Shown piece by piece: positions 60,759-64,000 of a stretch of 64,000 nt of DNA. Within the stretch, counting starts at the first letter, position 1. Each line of letters opens with the position of its first letter. Origin of the DNA: Catenulispora rubra. Lineage in GTDB: Bacteria > Actinomycetota > Actinomycetes > Streptomycetales > Catenulisporaceae. The notes below the pieces were generated by a model that was given only the letters and a program-made list of their open reading frames with translations, ran no database searches and was not told where the DNA came from. The stretch lies in NCBI RefSeq assembly GCF_015356825.1, contig NZ_JAACYW010000007.1:1-64000 (forward strand). The letters are read 5' to 3'. The translations under genes and the position numbers were made by a program.

Positions 60759-61430
60759 TCACGCCTCGGCGGACGGCTGCCACAGCGGCTCGTCGACCGT
60801 GAAGCCCACCGGCTCGCCCCAGCCGTTCCGGTACGCGACCTCGTGTGCGGGACGGCGCGGGGCGACGCCCCAGCGGCCGGTCGGGTAGCCGAAGGACACG
60901 CAGCAGGACTGGGTCCACTTCTCCTCGGCCGGCACGCCGAGGATCTCCTTGACCTCGGCGTCATGGAAGCCGCCGAGGATCGAGGTGAGGGCGCTGCCCA
61001 CACCCTGGGCCCGCGCGGCCAGCTGGGCGTTCCAGACCGCCGGGAAGATCGAGCCGCCGGTGCGGTCGCGCTGGACGAAGGCGAACAGGAACAGCGGGAC
61101 CTCCTCGAAGTGGTCGCCGAGCCACTTCGAGGACTTCGTGACCTTCGCCGCCTGCCGGGACTCCGGGCTGTCCGGGTCGGCGGCGACGGCGGCCAGCAGC
61201 GGGGCGTAGACGGTCTTGTAGAGCTGGTCCAGGGCGTCGCGGTAGAGCGGGCCGATCTGGTTCTTCTTCTCCTGGTCGTCCAGGAGCAGGAACCGCCAGT
61301 TCTGCCCGTTGCCCCCGGAGGGTGCGCGGATCGCGGCGTCCAGGATGCGGGCCTGGACGGACTCCGGGATCGGGTCGGGCTTGACCCGGCGCATCGCCCG
61401 GGTGGTGTAGAGCGCTTCGTAAATGTCCAT
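60759..61430 (-). CDS. Nitroreductase-family FMN oxidoreductase
   Basis: 223 residues. MDIYEALYTTRAMRRVKPDPIPESVQARILDAAIRAPSGGNGQNWRFLLLDD is the family N-terminus with FMN-binding TTRA(M)RR and APSGGNGQ. The C-terminus is the conserved GFPTGR-like CVSFGYPTGRWGVAPRR. Electron donor and substrate unknown. ATG 61430 was chosen as it begins the conserved helix. Confidence 0.88.
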   Translation of the reverse strand: MDIYEALYTTRAMRRVKPDPIPESVQARILDAAIRAPSGGNGQNWRFLLLDDQEKKNQIGPLYRDALDQLYKTVYAPLLAAVAADPDSPESRQAAKVTKSSKWLGDHFEEVPLFLFAFVQRDRTGGSIFPAVWNAQLAARAQGVGSALTSILGGFHDAEVKEILGVPAEEKWTQSCCVSFGYPTGRWGVAPRRPAHEVAYRNGWGEPVGFTVDEPLWQPSAEA

Positions 61431-61489
61431 GGTGATCCGCAGGGTAGATTTCTTCCCTGAGTGGGGCAAGGGTGGCGTTACTCACAGCG

Positions 61490-62044
61490 TCACCCCTGGC
61501 GCAGCGCGTAGCTCAGCCGGGCCGCGACGGCGGCTCGGGCCAGCCGGGCGGCGGTCGCGTTGTCCACAGCCAGGAACACCAGACCGCCGTCGTCCGGGGC
61601 GGAACGGGTGAGCGAACCGGGGTCCGCGGAGTGCGCGATCTCGAGCACTGAGACGTCGGCCGCGACCACCGTCTCACCCCGTGGCGGGTCCGTACCCGGG
61701 CCCGGGACGGCGCCGGCGACCGCGTCGGGCGGACCCGGCGGTCCGCCCGGTCCGGCGTCCCGGGCGGCCAGCACGTCGATCCGGTCCCCGGGTCGCAGGT
61801 ACCCGGTGCTGCCCGCGTCGGCGAACCGCACCGGGACCGCGACCAGGCCGCTCATCAGGGAATCCGCGGTGAACCGGGGCGGTCGGCGGGGCGGTGGCGC
61901 GGAGTGCTCGGCGGTCAGCAGGGCCATCGAGACCCCGGCGAAACCGGCGGCCCCGAGGACGCGCAGCCGTCGGGTACGGGACGTGTGCCGCCGGCCGGAC
62001 ATCCGGGCGACGAGCTTCGGGCGGGCGGTGGTGGTGCTCGGCAT
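61490..62044 (-). CDS. SAF-domain/CpaB-like protein with N-terminal membrane anchor
   Basis: 184 residues. A basic head, a membrane segment (LRVLGAAGFAGVSMALLTA), then LVAVPVRFADAGSTGYLRPGDRIDVLAARD, which matches the SAF/RcpC beta-clip domain of CpaB-like Flp pilus proteins, and a C-terminal V/A-rich part (GLVFLAVDNATAARLARAAVAARLSYALR). ATG 62044 has AGGGGGAG directly upstream. The tad operon is about 60 kb away, so a link to it is only suggested. Confidence 0.75.
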   Translation of the reverse strand: MPSTTTARPKLVARMSGRRHTSRTRRLRVLGAAGFAGVSMALLTAEHSAPPPRRPPRFTADSLMSGLVAVPVRFADAGSTGYLRPGDRIDVLAARDAGPGGPPGPPDAVAGAVPGPGTDPPRGETVVAADVSVLEIAHSADPGSLTRSAPDDGGLVFLAVDNATAARLARAAVAARLSYALRQG

Positions 62045-62180
62045 GGCTCCCCCTGGCGTAGTCAGGACGCTTCGGGGAGTAATGATCCAAGCGGGCCGTC
62101 GAGGCTGTCCACCGGTCGCGGGCCAGCCTGTGGACAACTGGCTTGGATCTGTGGATAACCCGGTGGAAAACCGGGGTGCG
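62045..62180. other. Short gap with two DnaA-box-like sites
   Basis: TGTGGACAA (62129-62137) is the reverse of the actinobacterial DnaA box TTGTCCACA, and TGTGGATAA (62150-62158) the reverse of TTATCCACA, 21 bp apart in the same orientation. A third perfect box (61560-61568) lies inside the preceding gene. Too few for an origin. Confidence 0.6.
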
Positions 62181-62585
62181 TCAGCTCTTTGTGGACGACG
62201 ACGAGCCCGAGCTTGACGACGAGGAGGACGACGTGCCCGAGGACGAGGACGACGACCCGCTCTTCGCCGAGCCGCCCGATCCCGAGCCGCTTGAGCCGCT
62301 CGAGCTGCCGGAGTTGCCCGAGCTGCTCGAATCGCCGGATCCGCTCGAACCCGAGCCCGAGGACCCCGACGAGCCGTTCGACGCCGGCGGCGTGGACGAG
62401 CTCGACGCGGACCGGCTGTCGGTGCGGTAGAAGCCGCTGCCCTTGAACACGATGCCCACGGCGGAGAACACCTTGCGCAGTTCGCCCTGGCAGTTCGGGC
62501 AGACGGTCAGCGCGTCGTCCGTGAACTTCTGCACGACCTCCAGCGCTTCACCGCAGTCCTTGCACTGGTACTGGTAAGTCGGCAC
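62181..62585 (-). CDS. FmdB-family zinc-ribbon protein with Ser/Gly tail
   Basis: 134 residues. The first 55 form the FmdB zinc ribbon: PTYQYQCKDCGEALEVVQKF (CxxC) and TVCPNCQGELRKVFSAVGIVFKGSGFYRTD (CxxC). The remaining ~70 residues are a long, nearly pure Ser/Gly tail. FmdB-type proteins are small regulators of unknown mechanism. GTG 62585 with AAGGAG 8 bp upstream. Confidence 0.9.
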   Translation of the reverse strand: MPTYQYQCKDCGEALEVVQKFTDDALTVCPNCQGELRKVFSAVGIVFKGSGFYRTDSRSASSSSTPPASNGSSGSSGSGSSGSGDSSSSGNSGSSSGSSGSGSGGSAKSGSSSSSSGTSSSSSSSSGSSSSTKS

Positions 62586-62738
62586 GGGGAGACTCCTTCA
62601 TCGACCTGGCACTCTGGCCGCCAGACTGCCAATTCTGCGGGATCGGCGCGCGGCCTGTCCAATGCGGTGGGGCAGCACTGTGACACACCTCACCGACAAC
62701 GCCGCAAAACGGGCTCGGATCCCCGGGCTCACAGGGTT

Positions 62739-64000
62739 TCAGAACAGCGGGATCTCGAACCAGACGAACTTGCCGGCGTCCGTGGGCCGAGCGCCCCAGC
62801 GCGCCGACAGCGCGTCCACCAGATACAACCCGCGGCCGCCCTCATCTGTTTCCGCGGCCTGCCGGATCCGGGGCAGCCGCACGTCCGGGTCGTGAACTTC
62901 GATCCACAGCGCCCGCAGGCCCCGCCGCAGCACCAGGTCAAGCCGCCGAGACCCGCCGGGCGCGGACAGCGTGCCGTCCAGCATCCCCAGCTCGTCCAGC
63001 AGGCCGGGCTCGGCCAGCAGGTCCATCTCGTTGTCCTCGTCCAGGGCGCCGAGGTGGTCGGCGTACTCCCGGACGGCCGCCAGCTCCATCATGTCCTCGG
63101 CCATCGGCGGCGGCTCGGGCTCGGAGTACTGGTCGGAGTCGGAGAAGGACCACGGAGTCGGCCGCGGGCCGCTGGCGTGCCGCACCGCGTTGGTGATCAG
63201 CTCGGAGACCAGCAGCTCGGCCAGCTCCGCGTGCTCGCTCAGACCCCACTCGCGAAGCACGGCCCGGGTGTGGTGCCGGGCCGCGAACGCCGCCTCAGGA
63301 CGCGCCGGCAGGGCCAGACGCGACAGCGGCAGGTCGACAGTGGACGTCGCCATGGCGAGCACGGCCTGGTCGTCATGCGCCTCGCTGCCGGCGGCCCGCA
63401 GTGCGGCCCGGCAGATCGCGCGCGGCTCGCGCACCACGCGCTCGATGGCCAGGCACAGGGTGCGGACACCGGTGTCCACCGACTGGTCGCGCCGCTCCAC
63501 GACCCCGTCCGTGTACATCACCAGGACGTCTCCCGGCGGGATGCTGAAGATGTGGTCCTCGAACTGCACCGCGCCCTTGCCGCCGCCGGGTCCGAGCGGA
63601 CCGATGCCCAGCGGGACGTCCGGCGGGACCTCCATCGGATACGTGCCGTGCGCAGAGGCCAACAGCGGCGGCGGATGCCCGGCGTTCGCTAAAGCGCAGC
63701 GCCGCGTAAAGGGGTCGTAGATGGCGTACACGCAGGTGACGAGGATCTCCTCGTTCAGACCGCGGACCAACTCGTCCAGATACGACAGCAGCTGGCCGGG
63801 CTGCACGTCCAACACCGCGTAGGCCCGCAGAGCGGCGCGCAACTGTCCCATCACGGCAGCGGCGTGCGCACCGCGTCCCTGTACGTCCCCAATGACGACG
63901 CCGATCCGTCCGGCGGACAGCTCGACGACGTCATAGAGGTCGCCACTCACTTCGGAAGCGGCACCCGGCGCATAGCCGACGCGGATGGAGACACCGTCAG
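62739..64000 (-). CDS. SpoIIE-type PP2C phosphatase fused to HATPase anti-sigma kinase domain, 5' end cut by window edge
   Basis: At least 420 residues; the frame is open to the right edge (reading GVSIRVGYAPGAASEVSGDLYDVVELSAGRIGVVIGDVQGRG), so the N-terminus is missing. SpoIIE phosphatase domain: GDLYD and GDVQGRG metal residues, ALANAGHPPPLL, DVLVMYTDGVVERR, HDDQAVLAMA. C-terminal HATPase_c (RsbW-like): LAELLVSELITNAVRHA, an acidic/Pro insert, then EGGRGLYLVDALSARWG. Such proteins regulate anti-anti-sigma factors in actinobacteria. Confidence 0.9.
   Translation of the reverse strand, partial: DGVSIRVGYAPGAASEVSGDLYDVVELSAGRIGVVIGDVQGRGAHAAAVMGQLRAALRAYAVLDVQPGQLLSYLDELVRGLNEEILVTCVYAIYDPFTRRCALANAGHPPPLLASAHGTYPMEVPPDVPLGIGPLGPGGGKGAVQFEDHIFSIPPGDVLVMYTDGVVERRDQSVDTGVRTLCLAIERVVREPRAICRAALRAAGSEAHDDQAVLAMATSTVDLPLSRLALPARPEAAFAARHHTRAVLREWGLSEHAELAELLVSELITNAVRHASGPRPTPWSFSDSDQYSEPEPPPMAEDMMELAAVREYADHLGALDEDNEMDLLAEPGLLDELGMLDGTLSAPGGSRRLDLVLRRGLRALWIEVHDPDVRLPRIRQAAETDEGGRGLYLVDALSARWGARPTDAGKFVWFEIPLF

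Overview
The window is a stretch of a high-GC actinobacterial chromosome, Streptomyces/Catenulispora-like. The evidence is about 70% GC, many GTG starts, ATGA/GTGA stop-start overlaps, several start codons close behind -10 boxes, a bacterial proteasome activator (Bpa), the dnaK-grpE-dnaJ-hspR-clpB stress locus, and a consensus chromosomal parS site. Gene content is almost entirely chromosomal core and pathway genes. I see no rRNA, tRNA, CRISPR array, intact insertion sequence or prophage.

Layout. 1-5776 (minus strand): a Tad/Flp pilus-type operon with every junction overlapping or nearly so, ssd/cpaE-tadA-tadB-tadC-DUF4244-tadE-tadE-like; the last gene runs off the left edge. 5777-6542: a regulatory intergenic region holding a 6C small RNA on the minus strand, in the same ssd/HAD position as the 6C (B11) RNA of M. 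tuberculosis. 6543-11087: HAD phosphatase, K+ channel, and molybdenum-cofactor genes (moeA, and a mobA-DUF6457 fusion). 11119-16093: a steroid side-chain degradation operon (two acyl-CoA dehydrogenases, two MaoC proteins, a DUF35 protein, an Ltp2-like aldolase) behind a perfect KstR-type operator. 16165-17703: HAD hydrolase and a TipA-like MerR regulator with a 19-bp-spacer promoter. 17786-24240: NhaA antiporter, acetyl-CoA synthetase, SatP/YaaH acetate transporter and a LytS/LytTR two-component pair, which together look like acetate or pyruvate handling. 24479-32723: TetR regulators, alpha/beta hydrolase, CooC-like ATPase, degenerate Fic-like protein, an SDR/TetR divergent pair with twin operators, a lower-GC island, quinone reductase, Bpa and an APH-fold kinase.

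32873-44503: a secreted esterase, parS, a membrane protein, then dnaK-grpE-dnaJ-hspR-clpB with an HspR (HAIR) operator at the dnaK promoter, a HipA-like kinase coupled to DUF3037, and an SDR. 44553-51788: transmembrane Ser/Thr kinase, nitrilase-family amidase, a branched-chain 2-oxoacid dehydrogenase operon (E1alpha-E1beta-E2) and a divergent NarL/LuxR response regulator. 51829-56317: TetR plus FAD monooxygenase with three operator copies, prephenate dehydratase, J-domain protein and PxpA. 56518-64000: a Myb/SANT-like disordered protein, LapA-like, DUF1707-FHA, a serpin lipoprotein, an acidic/basic hypothetical, nitroreductase, SAF-domain protein, FmdB-type zinc ribbon, and a SpoIIE phosphatase/anti-sigma kinase cut by the right edge.

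The most noteworthy items are the KstR-type steroid operon with ChsH2 split into two genes, the 6C RNA, the parS site, three independent well-formed repressor operator arrays, the HipA-DUF3037 pair, an inhibitory-type serpin lipoprotein, and a lower-GC island near 29.6-29.9 kb. I found no clearly unprecedented multi-gene system. Gene names rest on motif recognition, without database searches.
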